A stretch of 64,000 nt of DNA from Xylophilus sp. GOD-11R. Its GTDB lineage: Bacteria > Pseudomonadota > Gammaproteobacteria > Burkholderiales > Burkholderiaceae_C. The stretch lies in contig NZ_CP137854.1 of assembly GCF_033546935.1 (NCBI RefSeq), positions 434,001 through 498,000 on the forward strand. The letters are read 5' to 3'. The notes under the pieces were generated by a model. That model was given only the letters and a program-made list of their open reading frames with translations. It was not told the DNA's origin and did not search any database. Position 1 is the first letter of the stretch; the number at the start of each line of letters is the position of its first letter. The position numbers and the translations under genes were made by a program. Positions 16,269 to 24,251 of this stretch are shown here, piece by piece.

Positions 16269-17210
16269 ATGGACCAGCTTCTCGCCCTGCGGGTGTTCGT
16301 GCGCATCGCCGAGACCGGCGGTTTTTCCAAGGCGGCCGACCAGCTGAACATTCCGCGCCCCACGGTGACCAAGCTGGTCCAGGATCTGGAGCAGCACCTC
16401 GGCACCCGGCTGCTGCGGCGCACCACGCGGCGGGTGCAGGTGACGGCCGAGGGGTCGGCTTACTACGAACGCGCCCGGCGCGTCGTCGCCGAGGTCGAGG
16501 AGATGGACCAGCAGGCCGGCGGATCGCGCACCCAGCTGAGCGGGCGGCTGCGGGTGGATGTCGGCTCGGTCGTCGCCAACCGCATCCTGCTGCCGGCCCT
16601 TGCGCGCTTTCGCGAGCGCCACCCCGGTCTGCGGCTGGAGCTCGGCGTCAGCGACCGGCCGATCGACCTGGTCGGCGACGGCGTCGACTGCGCGATACGG
16701 GGTGGCGAGTTGCCTGACAACCGCATGGTGGCGCGGCGCCTCGCCTCGCTCGGCTGGGTTACCTGCGCCAGCGCCGACTACCTGCACCGACACGGCGAGC
16801 CGCGTCATCCCGACGAGCTGGCCGCCAGGGCGGACGGGCCGGGCGGCCATGCGCTGGTGGGCTACTTTTCGTCGCTATCGGGCCGGGCTTTCCCGCTGGA
16901 GTTCCAGCGAGGCGGCGAGAGCATCCTGGTCCCACCCGACGCCGGCGTGCTGTGCAACGAGAGCACGGCGCATGTCCAGGCCCTGGCTTGCGGGCTGGGC
17001 CTGGGCCAGACTTTCCGCTTCGCCGCCGAGCGCCATCTCGCCGACGGCAGCCTGCGCGAGCTGCTTGCCGACTGGAGTCGGCCGGCGCAGACCTTCAGCC
17101 TGGTCTACCCGGGCGGGCGCGACCTGAGCGCGAAGATTCGCGCGTTTTCCGACTGGGCGGCCGAGCTGTTCGCGCCGCTCGATGCCGGCCGCCCGGCATC
17201 CACGGCCTAG
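16269..17210 (+). CDS. LysR-family transcriptional regulator
   Basis: 313 residues. The N-terminal helix-turn-helix is [20 protein letters not shown] (about 18-37), followed by the linker helix and a periplasmic-binding-protein-like effector domain. The start codon is preceded by AATAGGAG, a good ribosome-binding site. It is divergent from the SDR gene and likely regulates it together with the NTF2-like gene. Its stop codon overlaps the convergent stop of the FecR-domain gene. Confidence 0.92.
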   Translation: MDQLLALRVFVRIAETGGFSKAADQLNIPRPTVTKLVQDLEQHLGTRLLRRTTRRVQVTAEGSAYYERARRVVAEVEEMDQQAGGSRTQLSGRLRVDVGSVVANRILLPALARFRERHPGLRLELGVSDRPIDLVGDGVDCAIRGGELPDNRMVARRLASLGWVTCASADYLHRHGEPRHPDELAARADGPGGHALVGYFSSLSGRAFPLEFQRGGESILVPPDAGVLCNESTAHVQALACGLGLGQTFRFAAERHLADGSLRELLADWSRPAQTFSLVYPGGRDLSAKIRAFSDWAAELFAPLDAGRPASTA

Positions 17211-19564
17211 TTGCCCGCCCGCTGGAAGACCGCCGCGCCGTTGACGTTGCCCAGCACCGGATTGGCGGTGACCGAATAGGTCAACCCCGCCCGCAATGCG
17301 CCCGCGCCGCTGAAGATGCCGTTGATGACCGCCGGTATCGCCACGCCCGAGGCTGCCGCCGGCACGATGGTCGCGGCCGGCAGCCCGGTCTGGCGGAACT
17401 GGCCATTGCCGCCGACGGTGTAGCTGGCGCCGCCGAAGCCGAGGTCGAGCTGGGTCGACAGCGTCCCGCTGCCGAAGTTGACCGCAAGCGCGGCCGACTG
17501 GACCGTGCCCGCGCCCAGCGTCGACGACACCGGCGGGGTGCCACCGACCATGGCGTAGCTGGCCGTGCCGGTGGTGGGCATCGACAGGTCGGGCGTAGGC
17601 GTGCCGACGATGTAGTGCACGTCGGTGATCGTCGGCGGGCCCGACACGCCGCTGATCGTGCCCACCTCCCATCGGCCCCAGCCGATGAAGTCGGCGCTGC
17701 CGGGGGTGCCCAGCCCGCCGGCGTTGGCGCTGGCCGACGTCAGCGTGCCGGTTTTGTCCAGATTGGGCTGGCTGCCGCGCGGCGTGAAGCTCGTTAGCTC
17801 GGCGCCGTAGAAGAAGACCCGGTCGCCGTCGGCGGTGAGGTTGCGCTGGGCCGATGCGCCGGTGTTGTCGAGGTAGGCGAAGGTGGCGGCGTAGCCGGTG
17901 GCGACGCTGCCGCTGAAGCTGGGCGTGAAGGCCGGCAGCAGATTCGATTGCTCGAAGGCCAGCGCGCCGCCGAAGTTGCCTACGTTGCCGGTGCCGCCGG
18001 AAAAAGCGATGCCCGCCTTGTTGCCCAACAGGCCGGCGTAGAAGCCCTGGGCCGCGCCGGCGCCGCAGGCGTCGGCGCCGCTGGTGCAGGCGGTGCCGCC
18101 GATCGACAGCAGGCCGGCCAGCGAAGAGCCGGTGCCGACGAGGCTGCCGGCGAGCGTGTAGGCGGCCGAACCGAGGCCGTCGGCGCGCGGCAGATTCAGG
18201 CCGACCGACAGGTTGCCCCGGCTGCTGCCGGTGCCGAGCAAATCGACGACCAGCGAACCGGACGTGACGGAGCCGGCCAGGTTGCGGTCGGTGTAAACGG
18301 GTGTCGCGGCCTGCAGGGCATAGGTGGCGCGCTGACCGGCGATGCCCGCGATGGCGATGCCCGGCGTGCCGAGCACATAGGAAAAGCGCGCGTCGGTGGA
18401 GGTGGTGGCGCCCGAGGTCCAGGTGGCACCGTCCCAGGTGCCGAGCACGAGCAGGTCGCCTGTCAGCGCGTTGCCCAACCGGTAGGAGACCGCGTCCTGC
18501 GTGCCGGTACGCACCGCGTTGCCGGCGGTCGAGGTGAACTGCTGCGGCGCGGAGCCGCTGTCGAAGCCGACGGTGGCAGACGTGGCCAGGCGCTGCTGCG
18601 TCGTGTAGCCGGTGCCGGCGGTGGTGGTGGCGACGCCGGCCACCGTCAGGCCGCCCTGGGTGCTGACGGGCGCAGGCGGTGCGGGCGGAACAGGAGCCGG
18701 TGGTGTCGGCGCGGGTGGCGCAGGCGGGACCGGTGCCGGTGGCGCAGGTGTTCCCGGTGGCGGCACGGGTGTCGCGCCGGCGTCGGGGTCCGGCGGCGGT
18801 GCGGGCGGGGGTGCCGCAGGCGAGGGCGCGGGGGACGGGGCAGGCGGGGTCGCCGTGCCGAGCTGGCTGGCGGCGGCCTCGGCCACCAACAGGCTGCGGC
18901 CGTTGGCGTCGCTCTGGTTGGCCACGGTCTGCGCGGCCTGCACGGGCGCGGCCACCGGCAGGCTGGCCCGCTCGCTGGTGCGGCTGGGCAACTGCCCGGC
19001 CCGGTCCGGCCGGACGAGGGCGCTTTCGCCCACCGTCAGGCCCACGCAACCGGAGGCGGTGCAGACCTCGATCGCGTCCTGCTCGCCGGCCACCTGCAGG
19101 CTGCGGCTCTGCTCGTCGTAGAAGGCGGTGAAGGCCGAACCCCGGATGCCGATCAGCGCGGTCGGCGTCTCCACCTTGTAGTTGTCGTGGTTGCGCTTGC
19201 CGATCAGTCCGGTGATGGAGCGCAGGCCGCCGCGCAGCAGGTTCACGACGTATCGGTCCTGCGTCGCGTCGTTGCGGTCGGCGTATTCGGTGATGGCGAA
19301 GCGGGTGCCGGGCTGGAGCGCGACCAGGCCGCCATCGCTGAAGCGGATCTGCACCCGGCCGTCGGCGCCGGTGGTGAGCACGTCGCCGCTCTCCACCGCG
19401 GCGCCCTTGCGCAGCGGCAGTTCGGTCTGCTGTCGGCGCACCGTGACATCGCCCAGGGCGAACTGCACCGTGCCGGCGGGCGTCTGGGCCAGGCCGGCCA
19501 GGGGGTGGCAAGCCACGATCGCCAGGGCGAGCGTGGACAGTCTGAAGTGGGTGTCGGTTGTCAT
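17207..19564 (-). CDS. exported FecR-domain protein with C-terminal TbpB-like beta-barrel region, candidate Slam client
   Basis: 785 residues. The leader MTTDTHFRLSTLALAIVAC ends in IVAC, which could be a lipobox; cleavage near GLAQ is the alternative. Residues about 30-165 form a FecR-type domain (GDVTVRR, GDVLTTGADGRVQIRFSDGG, TPTALIGIRGSAF). A Pro/Ala-rich hinge covers about 225-305, then a long Gly/Ser/Thr beta-rich region ends in INGIFSGAGALRAGLTYS and [10 protein letters not shown], resembling the small barrel of transferrin-binding-protein-like surface lipoproteins. The gene starts immediately after the stop of the Slam-like gene, so the two are one transcript. Surface exposure through Slam is inference. 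Confidence 0.8.
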   Translation of the reverse strand: MTTDTHFRLSTLALAIVACHPLAGLAQTPAGTVQFALGDVTVRRQQTELPLRKGAAVESGDVLTTGADGRVQIRFSDGGLVALQPGTRFAITEYADRNDATQDRYVVNLLRGGLRSITGLIGKRNHDNYKVETPTALIGIRGSAFTAFYDEQSRSLQVAGEQDAIEVCTASGCVGLTVGESALVRPDRAGQLPSRTSERASLPVAAPVQAAQTVANQSDANGRSLLVAEAAASQLGTATPPAPSPAPSPAAPPPAPPPDPDAGATPVPPPGTPAPPAPVPPAPPAPTPPAPVPPAPPAPVSTQGGLTVAGVATTTAGTGYTTQQRLATSATVGFDSGSAPQQFTSTAGNAVRTGTQDAVSYRLGNALTGDLLVLGTWDGATWTSGATTSTDARFSYVLGTPGIAIAGIAGQRATYALQAATPVYTDRNLAGSVTSGSLVVDLLGTGSSRGNLSVGLNLPRADGLGSAAYTLAGSLVGTGSSLAGLLSIGGTACTSGADACGAGAAQGFYAGLLGNKAGIAFSGGTGNVGNFGGALAFEQSNLLPAFTPSFSGSVATGYAATFAYLDNTGASAQRNLTADGDRVFFYGAELTSFTPRGSQPNLDKTGTLTSASANAGGLGTPGSADFIGWGRWEVGTISGVSGPPTITDVHYIVGTPTPDLSMPTTGTASYAMVGGTPPVSSTLGAGTVQSAALAVNFGSGTLSTQLDLGFGGASYTVGGNGQFRQTGLPAATIVPAAASGVAIPAVINGIFSGAGALRAGLTYSVTANPVLGNVNGAAVFQRAGN

Positions 19565-20893
19565 TCAGAACTCGCGGCGGGCGATGACCGAGAACACCGT
19601 CTTGTGGAAGTCGGCGATGGGAGAGTTCGAATCGACCCGGGTGAGGGCGATCTGCGGCGTCACCCGCCAGCGGGGCGCGAGGTCCCACAGCAGGCCGAAG
19701 TTGACGGTGGCCTGGTGGTCGGTGCGGCGCAGCAGGAAGAAGGGGTCTTCGCCGCCGTAGCGGCGACGCTCCCAGCCGAGGGTGGCGAAGCCCGCCAGCG
19801 TCGCCGTCAGCGGTGCCTGACCGCCGGCGCGCAGGCCGATCAGCCGGTGGCCGAGCTGGTCGACGTCGTCGGCCCGGGTGGCCTCCCGGCCGACGTACGC
19901 ACCGCCGTAGGCGAGCTGGCCGCCGGCGAAGCGATGGGCGTAGGACGTGCCGAGCACGGTGCGATCGGTGTCGCGGACCGACTGGCCGGGGTAGTGCAGC
20001 CGGGCGTACTGCAGGTAGGTGTCGATCTGCCGGAAACCGTCGAGTCGGTAGACCCATTCGGCGGTGCCGCCGGCGGTCTCGCGCAGCGAGCGGCCGTCAT
20101 AGCGAAAGCTCGACACCTGCGTCGCCAGGATCACCTCGTGGCGTTCGTGCCGGTAGGAAACGCCGACGTTGCCGTCGGCCTGTCCCGTGTCCATGCCGTC
20201 CACCGCCGAGGTGTTGGGCCGCGCGTAGGCACTGGCGCCCGCGATGACCGACCAGCGAGGATCGAGCACCCAGCGGCCGGCAAGGCCTGCGCCGCCGGTG
20301 ACGAAGCTCGACTTCTGCCGCACGCCGGACGGGTCCAGGGTGAGCAGCAGGCCGCCGAATGCCGGTACCGCGACGTTGGCGCCGGCGGGGCCGCTGTTGA
20401 CGTTGCTGTCGTAGCCGAAGCCGGCCTCGACATAGCCACGCACCGACGATCGGCTCGCGTCCTCGACCCGATCGATGGCGTTGAGAAAGCGGTCGATGGT
20501 GAGCGCCGCGCCGTCGGGCACCTGTCCGGCGCGAGCCTGCTGCAGCAGCGTGCGGGCGGCGGCGTTGTCGCCCACGGCGAACAGCGCGCGGCCCAGTTCG
20601 GCCTGGATGCGCGCCTGGCCGGGCTGGACGGCCATTACCCGCTCCAGGGCCATGATGGCGCGCGGATAGTCGCCGGCGTCGTTGGCGGCCATGCCGAGCA
20701 CGGTGTCGAAATCCGGATCGCCGGCGCGCTCCACCTCGTGGGTCTGCAACAGGTCGAAGGCGGCGCGGGGCTGGCCGGATTGGTAGAGGCGAAGAGCGGT
20801 TCGCACCAGTTCATCGACTTCGGCGTGAGCGCTGGAGATCGACAGACCAACGGCGCACAGCAGCAGCGCTCGCCTCAACAGATTTGCTTGCAT
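19565..20893 (-). CDS. TPR plus outer-membrane beta-barrel protein, surface lipoprotein assembly modifier (Slam)-like
   Basis: 442 residues: signal peptide (MQANLLRRALLLCAVGLS, cleavage near AHAEV), an N-terminal TPR region (about 25-130, e.g. ARIQAELGRALFAVGDNAAA), then a beta-barrel of about 290 residues from GYVEAGFGYDSNVNSG to the terminal FSVIARREF with the C-terminal aromatic of outer-membrane proteins. TPR followed by a DUF560-type barrel is the Slam architecture; such proteins help move lipoproteins to the cell surface. The directly following gene encodes a plausible client. The start at 20893 is set by the signal peptide. Confidence 0.8.
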   Translation of the reverse strand: MQANLLRRALLLCAVGLSISSAHAEVDELVRTALRLYQSGQPRAAFDLLQTHEVERAGDPDFDTVLGMAANDAGDYPRAIMALERVMAVQPGQARIQAELGRALFAVGDNAAARTLLQQARAGQVPDGAALTIDRFLNAIDRVEDASRSSVRGYVEAGFGYDSNVNSGPAGANVAVPAFGGLLLTLDPSGVRQKSSFVTGGAGLAGRWVLDPRWSVIAGASAYARPNTSAVDGMDTGQADGNVGVSYRHERHEVILATQVSSFRYDGRSLRETAGGTAEWVYRLDGFRQIDTYLQYARLHYPGQSVRDTDRTVLGTSYAHRFAGGQLAYGGAYVGREATRADDVDQLGHRLIGLRAGGQAPLTATLAGFATLGWERRRYGGEDPFFLLRRTDHQATVNFGLLWDLAPRWRVTPQIALTRVDSNSPIADFHKTVFSVIARREF

Positions 20894-21049
20894 ATCGGAA
20901 TGGTCGGAGGCGCGCGAGAGCAAATGCCGCTCCAACTTATGCCATTGGATACGACTGTAATCTGCCGTAACTACCTGGGGCTGAAAACGTGCCCAGGGAC
21001 AGCGCTTTCCGAGCGAACTGGCGCCATAACGCGACACACAGCGCCATGC

Positions 21050-21088
21050 AAAAAGGCCGGCATCGGCGCTTTCGCGCCGATGCCGGCC
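21050..21088 (-). terminator. intrinsic terminator of the yceI operon
   Basis: A perfect 15-bp stem (21055-21069 with 21074-21088) with a 4-base loop, followed on the minus strand by TTTTT (21054-21050). It sits 40 bp beyond the stop of the last YceI gene. Confidence 0.88.
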
Positions 21089-21127
21089 AGTCTCGGCCCG
21101 CGAGAAGCGGGAGGACGACAGGTGTGT

Positions 21128-21703
21128 TTACTGCTTGACCGCTTCGATCTGCGCCACGATGCGCACGTTCTTCGGAATGCCGAACTGCACGCCGTAGTCG
21201 GCGCCGAACAGGGTGCGGTCGATGGTTGTCTCGAAGTCGCCGCCGCAGACTTCACGCTTGACCACCGGGCTCTGGTAGCAGGTGAACTGGTTGGCCTTGA
21301 AGGTGACCGGCTGGGTCTTGCCCTTGATGGTCATCGTGCCGGCGACCGACACCAGCTTGTCGCCGTCGAAGGTGAACTTGTCGCCGACGAATTTGGCGGT
21401 GGGGAACTGGGCCGCGTCGAAGATCTCCGGGCCTTGCAGATGCTTCTCGAAGGCCGGGAAACCGGTGCTGATCGAGGTCATGTCGATGGTCAGCTCGACC
21501 TTGCCGGTCTTGGCGGCCTTGTCGAACTGCACGCTGCCTTCCTTCTTGTCGAAACGGCCGCGGTTCACGCTGGCGCCGAAGTGGCTGATCTCGAAGGTGG
21601 CGTAGGTGTGGCTCGGGTCGACGGCGTAGGTGGCGGGTTCGGCGTGGGCGACACCGGTGGCCAGGGTGGCGGCAGCGGCGAGGGCGAAGAGGGTGTGGCG
21701 CAT
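21128..21703 (-). CDS. YceI-family periplasmic lipid-binding protein
   Basis: 191 residues with a signal peptide (cleavage near GVAHAEP) and the YceI lipocalin-like barrel: YAVDPSHTYATFEISHFG, GRFDKKEGSVQFD, FEKHLQGPEIFDAAQFPTA and TIDRTLFGADYGV. The family binds polyisoprenoid or quinone-like molecules in the periplasm. It is the last gene of a cytochrome b561-YceI-YceI operon, and this YceI/b561 association is recurrent in Proteobacteria. The CYQSPVVKREVC segment has two Cys that may form a disulfide. The start at 21703 is chosen to include the signal peptide. Confidence 0.93.
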   Translation of the reverse strand: MRHTLFALAAAATLATGVAHAEPATYAVDPSHTYATFEISHFGASVNRGRFDKKEGSVQFDKAAKTGKVELTIDMTSISTGFPAFEKHLQGPEIFDAAQFPTAKFVGDKFTFDGDKLVSVAGTMTIKGKTQPVTFKANQFTCYQSPVVKREVCGGDFETTIDRTLFGADYGVQFGIPKNVRIVAQIEAVKQ

Positions 21704-21774
21704 GGTTTTCGATCGGGAGGTTGGAAGAAAGCAGGAGGGAAACAGCGGAAGAAGAGAGCGGGGCGGCGGGGCGG

Positions 21775-22353
21775 TCAGATCTTGCCGATGCCGGTCAGCG
21801 CGAGCTTGAACTTGACCTGCACGTCGTCGGCCACCATGGAGGTGTCGGCCCATTCGTTCTCGCCGATCTTGAAGGCCAGTCGCTTGATGGCGAAGGCGCC
21901 GGTGGCGGTGGTGGTGGCGCCGCTCTGAGTCATGGCGACCGGCACGGTGAGGTCTTGCGCATTGCCCTTGATGCTCAGCTTGCCGGCCACCTCGTACTTG
22001 CCGCCGCCGAGCGACTTGATGGCGGTCGACTGGAAGGTGGCCTGCGGGAACTTGGGCACGTTGAACCAGGTGGCCTTGGGCAGTTCGGCGTCGGACTCCT
22101 TCACGCCGACGGTGGCGCTGCCGGTGTCCACGGTGAAGGCGATCTTGCTGGCCGCGAGCTGGGCCGGGTCGAAGGAGACCTGCGCGTCGAACTTGCGGAA
22201 CTGGCCTTCGACCGGCACGCCCATCTGCTTGCTCACGAAGGTGATCTGGCTCTGCGCCGGCACCAGGGCCTGCTGCGCGAACACGGGTGCGGCAGCCAGG
22301 AGGGCGGCCGCGGAGACGAGCGCCGCGCGGGTCAGGGTCGTCGAAAGAATCAT
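21775..22353 (-). CDS. YceI-family periplasmic protein
   Basis: 192 residues; signal peptide ends near PVFAQQ. Motifs include QSQITFVSKQMGVPVEGQF, DAQVSFDPAQLAASK, WFNVPKFPQATFQS and the closing KFKLALTGIGKI. It is clearly diverged from the following YceI paralogue (different loops, no Cys), so the two probably bind different ligands or form a heteromeric unit with the b561 protein encoded upstream. It starts 47 bp after the b561 stop. Confidence 0.92.
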   Translation of the reverse strand: MILSTTLTRAALVSAAALLAAAPVFAQQALVPAQSQITFVSKQMGVPVEGQFRKFDAQVSFDPAQLAASKIAFTVDTGSATVGVKESDAELPKATWFNVPKFPQATFQSTAIKSLGGGKYEVAGKLSIKGNAQDLTVPVAMTQSGATTTATGAFAIKRLAFKIGENEWADTSMVADDVQVKFKLALTGIGKI

Positions 22354-22400
22354 GGAGTCGCTCCGTCAGGCAAAGGGGTGAAGAGAGGGGAAGCGCGAAA

Positions 22401-22964
22401 TCAGGCGCGGCCGGGCAGCATGCGCCAGAGCAGGCCGTCGCGGTCGATGAGCTGGTGCTTCACCACGGCGGCCACGTGCAGCACGACGAGGCCCGCCAGC
22501 GCATAGGCGGTGATCCGGTGCCAGGGCTTGATCGCCTCGGCGAGCTCGGGGCTCACCGGCACGAAGCTCGGCAGTGGCAGCACGCCGAACAGCACGATGG
22601 GAAAACCCGCCGCCGAGCTGTAGGCCCAGCCGACCAGCGGCACGATGAAGAAGAGCGCATACATCAGGTGATGCGTGCCGTGGTGCGCCACGTGCTGCCA
22701 GCGCGGCATGGCCTGCGCGATGTCGACGGGCAGGGCGGGCGGGCGGTGCGTCAGGCGCCAGAGCAGACGCGCCACCGACAGCGCCAGGATCGTGACGCCG
22801 GCCCACTTGTGCCAGTTGTAGAGCTTCAGCCGCATCGGCGAGAAGGGCAGGCCGGCCATGTAGAGCCCGACGCAGAAGATGCCGATCAGCGCGGCGGCCA
22901 GCAGCCAGTGCAGGCCGATGGCGACGGCGCCGTACCGGGTGCGTCTGGGGGAGGAATGGGTCAT
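22401..22964 (-). CDS. cytochrome b561-family membrane protein
   Basis: 187 residues with four predicted transmembrane helices (YGAVAIGLHWLLAAALIGIF, WAGVTILALSVARLLW, HLMYALFFIVPLVGWAYS, ITAYALAGLVVLHVAAVV). His residues in helix 1 (GLHW), after helix 1 (YNWHKW), in HHGTHHLMY and in VVLHVAAVVKH match the heme b ligands of bacterial b561. The first gene of the operon, it probably passes electrons between quinone and periplasmic partners. The start at 22964 gives the compact family length; an upstream ATG would add 19 non-hydrophobic residues. Confidence 0.9.
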   Translation of the reverse strand: MTHSSPRRTRYGAVAIGLHWLLAAALIGIFCVGLYMAGLPFSPMRLKLYNWHKWAGVTILALSVARLLWRLTHRPPALPVDIAQAMPRWQHVAHHGTHHLMYALFFIVPLVGWAYSSAAGFPIVLFGVLPLPSFVPVSPELAEAIKPWHRITAYALAGLVVLHVAAVVKHQLIDRDGLLWRMLPGRA

Positions 22965-23491
22965 GGCGTGGACGTGGAGGTGGGGCAAGCGGTCCCGCAG
23001 TCTATGAAGCCGGCCATGCACCGCGTTTCAATGTAATTGACTCCACTGTGCAAATTATTTGATGAGTGACGCCGGCTGCATCGCAGTTATCAGCAGGTAT
23101 TTACCTGCTCGATAAGCGAAACGCCTGCATGTCGGCGAGGGCCGACCGGTCAGTCCTGTACATGACTCAAGCTGTTATGAATATTTCTATTGGTAGAATC
23201 CCGTAGTTCCGGTACCCAGGTTTTCCCTGATGCCGGTGTGGCGTGGCGAGGACAGAGGTGCCGATTCGAGTCGGTCGACGTGTTCGCCCGTCGATCAGAC
23301 CAGTGGTCATCCCAGCAAGCCACGCTCGGCATCGCTCATCTTCATCGGATGGCGCTGTCCGGTGCGACGCCAGCCAGGACCCGCTCCCGCCGGGCATCGC
23401 CCTTTCGCCGGGCGCGCGGCCGGCCGGTTCGAAAACGATGTGGCGCGCTTCGATGGTCGCCGCCCCGTTCTTCAACCGAGCCGTTCCGCCG
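22965..23491. other. 527-bp gene-free divergent promoter region
   Basis: Between the b561 operon and the dehydrogenase operon I see no credible gene. The stretch 23040-23220 is much more AT-rich than the surroundings (TTATGAATATTTCTATTGG) and probably holds both promoters. The downstream gene's frame stays open to 23243 but shows no conserved residues before 23492. Confidence 0.6.
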
Positions 23492-24214
23492 ATGTCGCCG
23501 ACTGTTCCCGCCACCCGACGAAAATTTCTTTTGTCGTCGTTGATAGCGCTACCCGCCCTGGGTGTCGCGCTGCACTCTCTCACCGCCGCTGAGGCAGCCG
23601 ACCTCGCCGCGCCCGATCTGCAGGCTTACAAGCCAGAATTCTTTTCCGGCGACGAATGGAAGTTCGTCTTGGCGGCCGTCGACCGGCTGATCCCGGCGGG
23701 CGGGCGCGGACCCGGCGGCCTGGAGACCAACGTGCCGATCTTCATCGACCAGCAGATGCACGGCGACTTCGGCCACGACATCTACCTCGAAGGCCCGTTC
23801 GACATCCACGCGCCCAAGGAGCTCGGCTACCAGATTCCCTACAAGCCGCAGGACATCTACAAGAAGGGCATCGAGGCGACCAACGCCTGGTGCCGCGCGC
23901 AGAACGCCGGCAAGAATTTCTGGGACCTGGACGCGGCCGGCCAGGACGCGGTGTTGACCGCACTGCAGAAGAACCAGGCCGACCTCGCCGCCCATGGCGA
24001 AACCACGATGAAAGCCAGCCAGTTCTTTGGCGAAATGCTGTCGGACAGTAAGAACGGCTACCTCTCCGATCCGATCTACGGCGGCAACAAGGGCATGAAG
24101 GCCTGGATCGCCATCGGCTTCCCGGGCGCCCGGGCCAGCTTTCACGAGTGGGTCACGCAGCACAACGTGAAGTACCCACTGGGTCCCGTCAGCCTGAAGG
24201 GCTTGCGCGCCTGA
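23492..24214 (+). CDS. gluconate 2-dehydrogenase-type subunit 3 (Tat-exported small subunit)
   Basis: 240 residues. A twin-arginine leader ATRRKFLLSSLIALPALG is followed by a mature domain with the family motifs FFSGDEWKFVLAAVDRLIP near residue 52 and the C-terminal YGGNKGMKAWIAIGFPGAR. This subunit accompanies FAD-dependent GMC dehydrogenases of gluconate, glucose or sorbitol, and is needed for export of the folded catalytic subunit, which lacks its own signal. It is followed 37 bp later by that catalytic subunit. The start at 23492 is the ATG nearest the Tat motif; the ATG at 23455 is an alternative. Confidence 0.9.
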   Translation: MSPTVPATRRKFLLSSLIALPALGVALHSLTAAEAADLAAPDLQAYKPEFFSGDEWKFVLAAVDRLIPAGGRGPGGLETNVPIFIDQQMHGDFGHDIYLEGPFDIHAPKELGYQIPYKPQDIYKKGIEATNAWCRAQNAGKNFWDLDAAGQDAVLTALQKNQADLAAHGETTMKASQFFGEMLSDSKNGYLSDPIYGGNKGMKAWIAIGFPGARASFHEWVTQHNVKYPLGPVSLKGLRA

Positions 24215-24251
24215 AGGCGCGGGCTTCCTCACAACATCTAGGTATTTCCTC

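Noticed and set aside
17948..21928. Very long plus-strand open frame opposite the Slam/FecR genes
   Set aside because: Composition is Gly/Ala/Arg/Val-rich with no family motif; it is the antisense shadow of GC-rich genes.
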